DNA of 39,510 bases from Aquibacillus salsiterrae (GTDB lineage Bacteria; Bacillota; Bacilli; Bacillales; Amphibacillaceae), in NCBI RefSeq assembly GCF_028416595.1, contig NZ_JAMQKC010000027.1, positions 1 to 39,510 of the forward strand. The letters run 5' to 3'. The translations under genes were made by a program, and so were the position numbers. This document shows positions 17,828 through 26,089 of this stretch, piece by piece (positions within the stretch are counted from its first letter, which is position 1; every line of letters starts with the position of its first letter). The notes under the pieces were generated by a model that was not told where the DNA came from, did no database searches, and saw only the letters and a program-made list of their open reading frames with translations.

Positions 17828-18157
17828 TCACAAATAGGGAGCAATAAATTTCCAAATGGTAGCCCAATACAGCTCTGGATTCACCTTTTCCGCTTCTCCA
17901 TGTCCAGCACCATGGATCACAAGTTTTTCCTTATCTACATTTGCGGTTGAATATAATTCCTCTAGCATTGAAAACGGAACAAACGTATCTTGGTCACCAT
18001 GGATAAATAGTGTTGGTGTCTTATTTTTTGCTAACTGACGAATAGATGAGGACTGATACAAATCATATCCTGCTCGAATGTTAGTAACCGTATTAGCCGC
18101 TTGAATAATCGGGAATTCTGGCAAACCAAATAAAGGTAATTCCCTCCAAAGCTCCAC
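17828..18157 (-). pseudogene. C-terminal fragment of an alpha/beta hydrolase
   Basis: The 109 residues hold the last third of an alpha/beta-hydrolase: the acid in TLFIHGDQDTFVPF and the His in VIHGAGHGEAEKV. The nucleophile elbow and oxyanion region are missing. No N-terminal part is found upstream, where the nasB promoter zone begins at about 18160. The GTG at 18157 has no clear ribosome site. It is a relic left by a deletion or insertion next to the nas operon. Confidence 0.75.
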
Positions 18158-18189
18158 TAAGAGGTAGGCGCATTTAAAGATAAAAAGTG

Positions 18190-18206
18190 CGTTATATTAT
18201 CTAACA
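18190..18206. promoter_or_regulatory. TnrA/GlnR-like box upstream of nasB
   Basis: CGTTATATTATCTAACA fits the TnrA consensus TGTNANAWWWTNTNACA at every defined position but the first. A weaker second match, CGTAA-N7-TTACA, is at 18240-18256. The main box is 81 bp before the nasB start, compatible with activation from about -49. Confidence 0.75.
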
Positions 18207-18286
18207 ATTTCTATGACAGCCAACCAATTTACATGGTAGCGTAAGGTTTAATTACATGTGATATCAACTTTTTGGAGGTCCAAACA

Positions 18287-20644
18287 GTGCAAAAACAAAA
18301 ACTTGTTTTGATTGGTAATGGAATGGCGGGGATAAGATGTATCGAAAATATATTAAAAATTAGCCCCTCCAAATATGATATTACCGTATTTGGTTCCGAG
18401 CCATACGTGAACTATAGTCGAATAAAGCTATCTTCTGTTCTTCAGGGTGAAACATCTTTTGATGATATTACCCTTCACCACTTGGATTGGTATAACAAAC
18501 ATGAGATTACACTCCATACTGGTGAGACTGTAATTGAGATAGATAAAACAAACAAATCGATTCATACCGATAAGGGGCGAGCTGTTACGTATGACAAATT
18601 AATTCTTGCGACTGGTTCTGAACCGATTTTACTACCAATACCAGGTTCTGACTTAGAAGGAGTGATTACTTTTCGAACAATCGCTGACTGTCAGGTGATG
18701 AAACAGACAGCGAAACAGTATAAAAAGGCAGTTGTCATAGGTGGAGGATTACTAGGACTAGAGGCAGCGAGAGGCCTTATTAACTTAGGGATGAAAGTCA
18801 TCGTTGTTCACCTTGCAGATACCTTAATGAATAGGCAATTAGACGATACGGCAGCAGGTATGCTTAAGCGTGAGTTAGAGCAGCAGGGGATGGAGTTTTT
18901 ACTAGAAAAGGAAACATCACACATGACAGGAGGCAACCGTGTAGAGAGAGTACACTTTAAAGATGGTACATCACGTGACGCTGATTTAGTCGTGATGGCT
19001 GTCGGGATAAAACCAAATGTTATGCTTGCGAAAAAAGCTAACATCGCTACTAATCGAGGCATTTTAGTTGATGACTACTTAGAAACAAGTGAGCCAGATA
19101 TTTTTGCGGTGGGTGAATGTGTAGAGCATAACCAAATCGTTTATGGATTAGTAAAACCTTTATACGAACAAGGAGAAGTTTTAGCACAACACCTTTGCAA
19201 CATACCAACAAAAGGTTATCAAGGTTCTGTTTTATCGACCCATTTAAAAGTAGCTGGGATAAACGTCTTTTCGGTAGGACAATTTACCGAACACCCAACT
19301 ATTAAATCGATTCAATTTCACAACGAAATAGTTTCCACTTACAAGAAAGTGTTCTTTCAAGACAATAAAGCGATTGGTGCTGTCCTTTACGGTGATATAA
19401 AGGAGGGACCAAAACTCCTAGACACGATTGTTAAACAGAAATTTATTCCTGATAAAGAAAAAGCAGATTTATTAAAGCCGGTCGACATACGAGATTCCTA
19501 CACCGCTAACCTACCAAGATCTGAATTTATTTGTACATGTAACAGTGTTTCAAAAGGACAAATAATTGATTGTGTACTAGGCGAAAAACTTACGACAATA
19601 AAAGAGGTTCAAGCATGTACAAAAGCATCCAGTTCATGTGGTGGATGTAAACCAGCTGTTAGCGAATTACTGGAGTACATCTCCAGTGATTACTTTAACG
19701 AAGCAAGCACAACATCATCGTTTTGCTCGTGTACCTTACTGACAGAAGACGACGTCGTTGCCCAAATCCAAGCCAGGGGATTATCAAGTAAACAGGAAAT
19801 CATGAAGGAGCTCAATTGGAAGGTGGAAAATGGTTGCAACACATGCCATCCTGCATTGGACTACTACTTAGCGATGATCTATCCAGAGTATGACCATGAC
19901 CAAGACATGATTTATCTAACAGATAAGAGGAACGCCATCCTTCGTAACGACGGGACGTACTCCGTTGTTCCACAATTGTATGGTGGAACAATAACTACTG
20001 CTCAATTAAGCAAAATTACAGCAGTTACTGACAAATATAATTTAGCTCCATTAGAGATAACAAGTGACCAGCGCATTCATTTAAACAACATTAAGCAGGA
20101 AGATTTACCAGCTATTTGGACCGAGCTAGACATGAATTTACATTCCGTCACTGCCAATACGATAAAGATCATCAACACAAGTAATGGCAACGATTTATGC
20201 AACTGTGATAAGCAGCCAGCCAATGAGCTCACTGCTCGCTTAGATAAAGAAACAGAATTTGTAAAAGTTCCTTACCAGATTCGGATTGGTGTCTCAACTT
20301 GTATGCATCACCGGGACCGATCAATAACAAAGGATGTTGGCTTAATCAAAATTGACCGCGGTTGGGAAATTTATGTTGGTGGTAGTAGTGGTCGGAATCA
20401 ACGAGCAGCAGAGCTGTTAACCGTTGCAGATACAAAAGAAGATGCAGTGCATTTCACACTCGGTTTCATCCAATATTATCGTGAGTCGGCCAACTACTCT
20501 GCACGAAGCTGGCATTGGATAGACCGTGTATCCATCGTCCACATTCGGGAGATTCTCTTCAATGAAGATCACCTCCACTTTTTAGTGAACAGCTTGGCGA
20601 ATGATGTTAAGAACCGAAAGAAAATTCTAGTTCAACACTTCTAG
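18287..20644 (+). CDS. nasB: Assimilatory nitrate reductase electron-transfer subunit
   Basis: The 785-aa protein starts at GTG 18287, behind TTTGGAGG. It has NirB-like architecture: FAD site [18 protein letters not shown] at the start, NAD site [15 protein letters not shown] near 150, and two BFD-type [2Fe-2S] domains. The first BFD spans CTCNSVSKGQ to CGGCKPA; the second runs from CSCTLLTEDD to NGCNTCHPA. A degenerate sulfite/nitrite-reductase-like C-terminus follows. Two of the four siroheme/[4Fe-4S] cysteines of NirB are lost (Ser and Arg instead). It should pass electrons from NADH to NasC, 22 bp downstream, as in B. subtilis NasBC, not reduce nitrite itself. Confidence 0.9.
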   Translation: MQKQKLVLIGNGMAGIRCIENILKISPSKYDITVFGSEPYVNYSRIKLSSVLQGETSFDDITLHHLDWYNKHEITLHTGETVIEIDKTNKSIHTDKGRAVTYDKLILATGSEPILLPIPGSDLEGVITFRTIADCQVMKQTAKQYKKAVVIGGGLLGLEAARGLINLGMKVIVVHLADTLMNRQLDDTAAGMLKRELEQQGMEFLLEKETSHMTGGNRVERVHFKDGTSRDADLVVMAVGIKPNVMLAKKANIATNRGILVDDYLETSEPDIFAVGECVEHNQIVYGLVKPLYEQGEVLAQHLCNIPTKGYQGSVLSTHLKVAGINVFSVGQFTEHPTIKSIQFHNEIVSTYKKVFFQDNKAIGAVLYGDIKEGPKLLDTIVKQKFIPDKEKADLLKPVDIRDSYTANLPRSEFICTCNSVSKGQIIDCVLGEKLTTIKEVQACTKASSSCGGCKPAVSELLEYISSDYFNEASTTSSFCSCTLLTEDDVVAQIQARGLSSKQEIMKELNWKVENGCNTCHPALDYYLAMIYPEYDHDQDMIYLTDKRNAILRNDGTYSVVPQLYGGTITTAQLSKITAVTDKYNLAPLEITSDQRIHLNNIKQEDLPAIWTELDMNLHSVTANTIKIINTSNGNDLCNCDKQPANELTARLDKETEFVKVPYQIRIGVSTCMHHRDRSITKDVGLIKIDRGWEIYVGGSSGRNQRAAELLTVADTKEDAVHFTLGFIQYYRESANYSARSWHWIDRVSIVHIREILFNEDHLHFLVNSLANDVKNRKKILVQHF

Positions 20645-20666
20645 ACAAACAAGGGGAGGTAGTATT

Positions 20667-22802
20667 TTGAGTGAACTTTTACTTAAATATTTTCGTGACC
20701 AACAAAAAAAAATCCAATCAGAAAGAGTTTACGATACACAATGCCCTTACTGTAGTATGCAATGTAAAATGCAGTTAATCGAACAAACGGTTGTCTCAAG
20801 AAAACAATATAAAACAGTTGGAAAAGATAATCCAACATCACAAGGGAGGTTGTGTATTAAAGGTTTAAATGCACATCAACACGCACTTCATCGCAGTCGC
20901 TTGAAGCAGCCACTCAAAAAAGTAGATGGTGATTTTGTACCTATCACCTGGCCGGAAGCATTAGAGCTGATTGCCAAAAATGTTAACGAAATACAAGCTA
21001 TAGAAGGGAAAGATGCACTTTCCGTCTATGGAAGTGCCTCGATTACAAATGAGGAGGCCTATTTATTGGGGAAATTTGCCCGAGTTGGGCTCGGGACGAA
21101 ATACATTGATTATAATGGTCGTCTTTGCATGGGAGCAGCAGCTACCGGAGCTAATCAGACCTTTGGCATGGATCGTGGGTTTACCAACACAATCGAAGAA
21201 ATACCACATACTCGTTGTATCATTTTGGCTGGTACAAATATAGCGGAATGTCAACCAACAATCATGCCTTATTTTGAACGAGCGAAAGAAAATGGCGCCT
21301 ACATTATTGCCATTGACCCTCGGGAAACGAAAACAACCAAGATTGCCGATTTACACTTGAAAAATAAACCTGGTACAGATGTAGCCATCGCAAATAGCCT
21401 GTTAAAAGTAATTATTGACCACGGTTTAACAGATGAACAATTTCTTACTTCCCGAACGAACGGGTTTGAACAAGTAAAACAACACTTGCTAGCGATCGAT
21501 TTAAATCAAACGTCCGAACAAACTGGTGTACCTGTCGACCAACTCATTCAAGCGGCCACTATTTTCGGCAAAGAAGAATCTGGAATGATTTTTACTGCCC
21601 GAGGCATCGAACAGCAATTAGACGGAACTGCTGCTGTTCGAAGCTTCCTGAACATTTTATTAGCTACCGGAAAGATTGGAGTGCCAAATTCTGGTTACGG
21701 GGCAGTAACTGGTCAGGGTAATGGACAAGGTGCAAGAGAACATGGGCAAAAAGCAGACCAATTGCCAGGCTATCGTTCTATCGAAAACACTGAACACCGT
21801 GCCTACATTGCAAATGTTTGGGGAATTCCTGAAAACGAGTTACCAAGAAAAGGCGTGTCTGCCTATGAAATGTTTGAAAAAATCGACCAAGGAGACATTA
21901 CTGGCATGTTCATAATGTGCTCAAATCCTGTTGTATCCAACCCTAATGCTAATTTTGTTAAAAAAGCGTTAGAGAAATTAAAGTTCCTTGTCGTAGCAGA
22001 CATGTTTTTATCAGACACAGCTAAACTCGCAGACCTCGTTTTACCAGCAACATCCTATTTAGAAGATGAAGGTACGATGACTAACGTTGAGGGCCGCGTC
22101 ATGCTAAGAGAAGCAACTTTTCCTGTTCAAGGAGAAGCAAAACACGATTGGCAAATCATTTGTGAAATAGCAAAGGCAATCGGACGAGGAAAGTATTTTT
22201 CATACCAATCAGCTGAAGAAATCTTTGAAGAGCTGCGGATCGCGAGTAAAGGTGGTATCGCCGACTATCACGGGATTACTTACGACCGGTTGCGACATGA
22301 ACAAGGTGTACTTTGGCCATGTCCTACTCCGGAGCATCCAAGCACAAAGCGATTGTTTGAATATTCCTTTGCTCACCCAGATGGAAAAGCAAAAATGGTA
22401 TTTTTCGCAAACGAATCATCACCACCAAAACCAAGGCCAGATTCCGATTATCCGCTTATCCTGACGACAGGTAGAGTTATGTCCCATTATTTAACTGGGG
22501 AACAAACAAGAAAAAGTCACTCCCTTGCTGCTCAGAATGTAGAAGCCTTTATGGAAATACACCCAGACACAGCAACCAGATATAACTTGAAGGAACAAGC
22601 ACTCGTCAAAATAGAATCGGCATACGGAGAGATTATTGTTCGCAGTAAGTGGTCAACAACAATAAGAAAGGACACTGTCTTCGTCCCGTTCCATTGGACA
22701 GATTCGCAAAATGTTAACAAGCTTGTTTCCAATCAACTTGATCCATTTTGTCGAATGCCTGGCTTTAAAGTAAGTGCTGTAAAAGTGAGTCCGGTAAATT
22801 AA
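20667..22802 (+). CDS. nasC: Assimilatory nitrate reductase catalytic subunit
   Basis: The 711-aa molybdopterin oxidoreductase reduces nitrate to nitrite in the cytoplasm. N-terminal [4Fe-4S] ligands are Cys26, Cys29, Cys33 and Cys63 (QCPYCSMQC and GRLCIKG). The probable Mo ligand is Cys154 in YNGRLCMGAA. Bis-MGD regions follow (DPRETKTTKIADLHL, TGQGNGQGAREHGQKADQLP, and a C-terminal LTTGRVMSHYLTGEQTRKS). Start is TTG at 20667 after GGGGAGG. There is no C-terminal [2Fe-2S] domain; electrons come through NasB. Confidence 0.95.
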   Translation: MSELLLKYFRDQQKKIQSERVYDTQCPYCSMQCKMQLIEQTVVSRKQYKTVGKDNPTSQGRLCIKGLNAHQHALHRSRLKQPLKKVDGDFVPITWPEALELIAKNVNEIQAIEGKDALSVYGSASITNEEAYLLGKFARVGLGTKYIDYNGRLCMGAAATGANQTFGMDRGFTNTIEEIPHTRCIILAGTNIAECQPTIMPYFERAKENGAYIIAIDPRETKTTKIADLHLKNKPGTDVAIANSLLKVIIDHGLTDEQFLTSRTNGFEQVKQHLLAIDLNQTSEQTGVPVDQLIQAATIFGKEESGMIFTARGIEQQLDGTAAVRSFLNILLATGKIGVPNSGYGAVTGQGNGQGAREHGQKADQLPGYRSIENTEHRAYIANVWGIPENELPRKGVSAYEMFEKIDQGDITGMFIMCSNPVVSNPNANFVKKALEKLKFLVVADMFLSDTAKLADLVLPATSYLEDEGTMTNVEGRVMLREATFPVQGEAKHDWQIICEIAKAIGRGKYFSYQSAEEIFEELRIASKGGIADYHGITYDRLRHEQGVLWPCPTPEHPSTKRLFEYSFAHPDGKAKMVFFANESSPPKPRPDSDYPLILTTGRVMSHYLTGEQTRKSHSLAAQNVEAFMEIHPDTATRYNLKEQALVKIESAYGEIIVRSKWSTTIRKDTVFVPFHWTDSQNVNKLVSNQLDPFCRMPGFKVSAVKVSPVN

Positions 22803-22881
22803 TAACAGATAAAAGGTCTAGGTGCTTTTCATTATAAATTAATGGAATATTTAAAAAATAGTAATGATTTGGGGGATTTCT

Positions 22882-24357
22882 ATGGAAAATGTAAGTTATA
22901 AAGGTAACATCAAAATATTAGGCTTTACAACGCTCGCTTTCTTTTTAACTTTTGTCGTTTGGTTTAATATGGCACCATTTATGACGACACTAAAGTCTGT
23001 CTTCGGTTTAACCAATGATCAGGTTGCCATCTTGGCAGTTGCTAACGTTGCTTTAACTATCCCGGCACGTGTACTGATTGGGATGCTTGTTGATAGGTTT
23101 GGTCCTAGAAAAGTGTATGCAAGCTTACTAATCCTGTTAAGTATCCCGTGCTTTGCCTTTGCTTTGTCCAACTCCTTTATACAGCTCATGATCTCTCGGA
23201 TGTTCTTAGCGATTATTGGTGCAGGTTTTGTCGTTGGGATTCGCTTAGTTGCTGAATGGTTTCCTAAGGAAAGGGTCGGATTAGCAGAAGGTATCTACGG
23301 TGGGTGGGGAAACTTTGGCTCTGCTTTTGCTGCGATGACACTTCCGACTCTAGCCATCGTTTTTGGCGGTGAAAATGGCTGGCGTTATGCAATCGGTCTA
23401 ACTGGTGCCATTGTACTCGTTTATGGTTTGATCTTTATGCGTCTAGTTAAAGACACTCCTGATGGTGTCACTCTCACGCGTCAAAAGAAAAGCGGGGCAC
23501 TGGAAGTAACAAGTTACAAGGACATGTTTTTTTTAATTGTAATGACATTACCAGTCTATGGTATTCTCAGTTTTTTAACGTACCGCTTGAATCAACAATT
23601 AAATTTCATTAGTACGAATGTAGCAATCTTCGTTTATTGTTTCCTTGGTACACTTCTAATCTATAACCTGTATAAAATTTGGGATGTCAACAAAGAGGGC
23701 CTTCGTAATGGCGTACCGGAAAATGAGAAATATTCTTTTAAACAAGTAGCCATTCTCGAATTCTCGTATTTCTGTACGTTTGGTTCTGAGCTTGCTGTTG
23801 TCTCTATGTTACCAACATTCTATGAAGAAACTTTTTCATTAAGTATTGCACAAGCAGGGCTAGTTGCAGGTAGTTTTGCATTCATGAACCTAATGTCTCG
23901 TCCTGGTGGCGGATGGTTGAGTGATAAGTTTGGTCGTAAAAAAACACTTACGATTTTAATGGCTGGGCTTGCTGTTGGTTACATTGGAATGGCACAAATC
24001 GGCTCAAGTTGGCCAATATGGCTAGCCATTCTGCTAACTATGGGTTGTTCCTTTTTTGTTCAAGCAGGAGAGGGCGCAGTTTATGCAATGGTACCATTTG
24101 TGAAGCGTAAAGTAACAGGTCAAATATCAGGGATGGTTGGGGCTTACGGAAACATTGGTGCGACAACCTTCTTAACCATTTTCAGCTTCGTTAGTCCAAA
24201 AATGTTTTTTATCTTCATTAGTATATCAGCAATTGTTTGCTTTTTCTGTACATTATTTTTAAAAGAACCGCAAAATACTACAGTAACAAGTCAAAAACAA
24301 GTAAAAGAAAAAGTTGCTTCTGTCAATTCAACTGGAGCGTCTACAACCATTAACTAA
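22882..24357 (+). CDS. nasA: Nitrate/nitrite transporter, NarK/NasA family (MFS)
   Basis: The 491-aa membrane protein carries both nitrate signature loops, GIYGGWGNFGSAFAAMTLP near 140 and GMVGAYGNIGATTFL near 415. MFS motifs MLVDRFGPRKVY and WLSDKFGRKKTL are also present. At about 220-300 an extra stretch with two more hydrophobic segments gives about 14 helices, longer than the ~400-aa B. subtilis NasA. ATG 22882 follows GGGGGATTTC. It is the last gene of nasB-nasC-nasA and should supply nitrate; the name follows context, and narK is an equally fair symbol. Confidence 0.9.
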   Translation: MENVSYKGNIKILGFTTLAFFLTFVVWFNMAPFMTTLKSVFGLTNDQVAILAVANVALTIPARVLIGMLVDRFGPRKVYASLLILLSIPCFAFALSNSFIQLMISRMFLAIIGAGFVVGIRLVAEWFPKERVGLAEGIYGGWGNFGSAFAAMTLPTLAIVFGGENGWRYAIGLTGAIVLVYGLIFMRLVKDTPDGVTLTRQKKSGALEVTSYKDMFFLIVMTLPVYGILSFLTYRLNQQLNFISTNVAIFVYCFLGTLLIYNLYKIWDVNKEGLRNGVPENEKYSFKQVAILEFSYFCTFGSELAVVSMLPTFYEETFSLSIAQAGLVAGSFAFMNLMSRPGGGWLSDKFGRKKTLTILMAGLAVGYIGMAQIGSSWPIWLAILLTMGCSFFVQAGEGAVYAMVPFVKRKVTGQISGMVGAYGNIGATTFLTIFSFVSPKMFFIFISISAIVCFFCTLFLKEPQNTTVTSQKQVKEKVASVNSTGASTTIN

Positions 24358-24447
24358 GTGCAGGTGAACAAGAAAGTCACTTATTTCCTGCTTAGAAGAG
24401 ACCTTGGCTACAGCCTAAGTTTTGAGATCAAATAACCTATTATTTTG

Positions 24448-24479
24448 GAGTGGAAAGCGCATAGCGACGTTTACCACTC
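24448..24479 (+). terminator. Terminator of nasB-nasC-nasA
   Basis: GAGTGG and CCACTC close an extended stem with AAA/TTT and CG pairs inside, followed by TCTTTTTTG. Confidence 0.75.
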
Positions 24480-24494
24480 TCTTTTTTGTGGGTT

Positions 24495-24598
24495 AACTAC
24501 CGTTAGGCTGTTGGTGAAGTGCATTCGGGCGCTAACCTCTGACTTTAACTACCGTTAGGCTGGCAGCGGAGCCGCGGACGAGCGTTTACACCTAATAA
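24495..24598. repeat. Two copies of a 52-bp repeat
   Basis: AACTACCGTTAGGCTG begins at 24495 and again at 24547, exactly 52 bp apart. The first copy ends with TCGGGCGCTAA, shared with the array at 28929. The second copy diverges after GGCTGGCAGCGG. Confidence 0.8.
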
Positions 24599-24672
24599 TC
24601 CACTGCACCCCCTTAGATCCCGTACAAAACTCAGGAATACATAGTCTAGGAATCTACAACTGTGTAATCATA

Positions 24673-24821
24673 ACAAAAGCGAAAGGCCGCCTTGCTATAC
24701 TAAGGCAGGCATAAGACAAGACCTGACGGGGCTGTCTTTGCCACAGAAGGGATTGACTTATGACCCGAGGGGGTAGGCGCCCGGAGCTAGACAGCTCTTG
24801 CTTTTTTATGCTTTCTTATCT
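24673..24821. repeat. Dispersed intergenic element, AAAAGCG...GGTAGGCGCC...CTAGACAG type
   Basis: It starts ACAAAAGCG and contains GGGTAGGCGCCCGGAGCTAGACAG-like sequence near 24770. It ends TCTTGCTTTTTTATGCTTTCTTATCT-like before a terminator. Matching ends recur at 29225-29355 and 29361-29455. Confidence 0.7.
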
Positions 24822-24831
24822 ATAAAAAAGA

Positions 24832-24861
24832 CAGGAGCGTTACATGATAGTAACGGTCCTG
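24832..24861. terminator. Terminator between nas arms
   Basis: CAGGAGCGTTAC and GTAACGGTCCTG form a 12-bp stem with one mismatch. It is followed by TCTTTTTTAT on the minus strand and CCTTCTTTTTATT on the plus. It ends the methyltransferase transcript. Confidence 0.8.
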
Positions 24862-24909
24862 CCTTCTTTTTATTAAATACGATGGCTTTACAAGAGCATT
24901 TATTAAGTG

Positions 24910-25692
24910 TCACAACACGAGCTTAGCTTCTATCAACAGTTCGTTCGTTTGTTGTTCGATGATTTTGTTTATTCTTTCTCTAAATCTAACAACTTCCCCA
25001 ACCACAATCATCGCAGGATTTGTTATCTGTTCTTTTTTAACGACAGTTACAATCGTATCTAATGTTCCAACAACTGTCCGTTGGGCGTCTGTTGTTCCCT
25101 GTTGGATAATAGCAATGGGCGTATCCTTGCTTTTTCCATGTAATATCAATTGTTGACAAATTTGTGGTAGATGACCAATTCCCATATAGATTGCTATCGT
25201 ATCAACTGCATTAGCCAAATGATCCCATTTTATCTCATTCGGCATTCCCTTTTTACAATGACCAGTGACTACAGCAAAGGAATTACCTAAATCACGATGA
25301 GTAATCGGAATCCCCGCATATGCAGGGGCAGCGATACCTGCTGTTATGCCTGGGACAACCTCATAAGCAACACCATTCTCAGCTAACACTAGGGCTTCTT
25401 CTGCACCACGGCCATAGACAAAAGGATCCCCTCCCTTAAGTCTAACGACGGTTTTTCCTTGTTTACCATACTTGACTAATAAATAATTAATCGTTTCCTG
25501 TTTCATTATGTGAAGCTTCGGTAACTTTCCACAGAACACCAAATCTGCTTCCGGCTTTGCTTCTTTCAATAACTCCCTATTTACTAAACGATCGTACAGG
25601 ATAACATCTGCTCGCTGAATACACCGTAACGCTTTTATCGTTAATAAATCTGGATCCCCTGGACCTGCACCGACTAAATAAACTTTTCCCAT
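24910..25692 (-). CDS. nasF: Uroporphyrinogen-III C-methyltransferase
   Basis: The 260-aa enzyme puts two SAM-derived methyl groups on uroporphyrinogen III to give precorrin-2, the siroheme precursor needed by NirB. Motifs: KVYLVGAGPGDPDLLTIKAL at the start, DVILYDRLVN, TVVRLKGGDPFVYGRGAEEA, and VVPGITAGIAAPAYAGIPIT followed by HRD. There is no CysG oxidase/ferrochelatase domain, so later siroheme steps are elsewhere. It follows nirD by 56 bp in the same operon, as nasF follows nasE in B. subtilis. Confidence 0.95.
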   Translation of the reverse strand: MGKVYLVGAGPGDPDLLTIKALRCIQRADVILYDRLVNRELLKEAKPEADLVFCGKLPKLHIMKQETINYLLVKYGKQGKTVVRLKGGDPFVYGRGAEEALVLAENGVAYEVVPGITAGIAAPAYAGIPITHRDLGNSFAVVTGHCKKGMPNEIKWDHLANAVDTIAIYMGIGHLPQICQQLILHGKSKDTPIAIIQQGTTDAQRTVVGTLDTIVTVVKKEQITNPAMIVVGEVVRFRERINKIIEQQTNELLIEAKLVL

Positions 25693-25748
25693 TATAAGTT
25701 GCCTCCCTTAGGCACATATCCCCAATTAGCCACTTTTCACCTATAACA

Positions 25749-26072
25749 TTAATCCTTGACTAAAATATATACTTGACCATCCTCAATTTCTGTTCGAAAA
25801 GTTTGAACACACCCTTCATCAGGTGCCTGTACTTTTCCGTCCACAACACTTATTTTCCAGTCGTGCATCGGACAGAAGACATGCTCACCACTAACCATCC
25901 CATCTGCAAGCACTCCTCCTCGATGCGGACATTTATTTTCGATCGCTTTTATTCGTCCATTTGATAGCTTAAAAACAGCAATCTCCTTTTGTCCCACTGT
26001 TACCGTTTTACCCAGACGTTCTGGAAAATCAGTAAGCGCTCCGATCGGTACTCGGTTTAGCATTTGTTCCAT
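25749..26072 (-). CDS. nirD: Nitrite reductase (NADH) small subunit, Rieske-type
   Basis: The 107-aa protein is the NirD/NasE partner of NirB. It has a Rieske fold with intact [2Fe-2S] ligands: Cys-x-His in [13 protein letters not shown] and Cys-x2-His in [11 protein letters not shown]. It helps electron passage in nitrite reduction to ammonium. GGGGGGAC precedes its ATG, 17 bp after the nirB stop. Confidence 0.93.
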   Translation of the reverse strand: MEQMLNRVPIGALTDFPERLGKTVTVGQKEIAVFKLSNGRIKAIENKCPHRGGVLADGMVSGEHVFCPMHDWKISVVDGKVQAPDEGCVQTFRTEIEDGQVYILVKD

Positions 26073-26089
26073 TGTAAGTCCCCCCGTAT

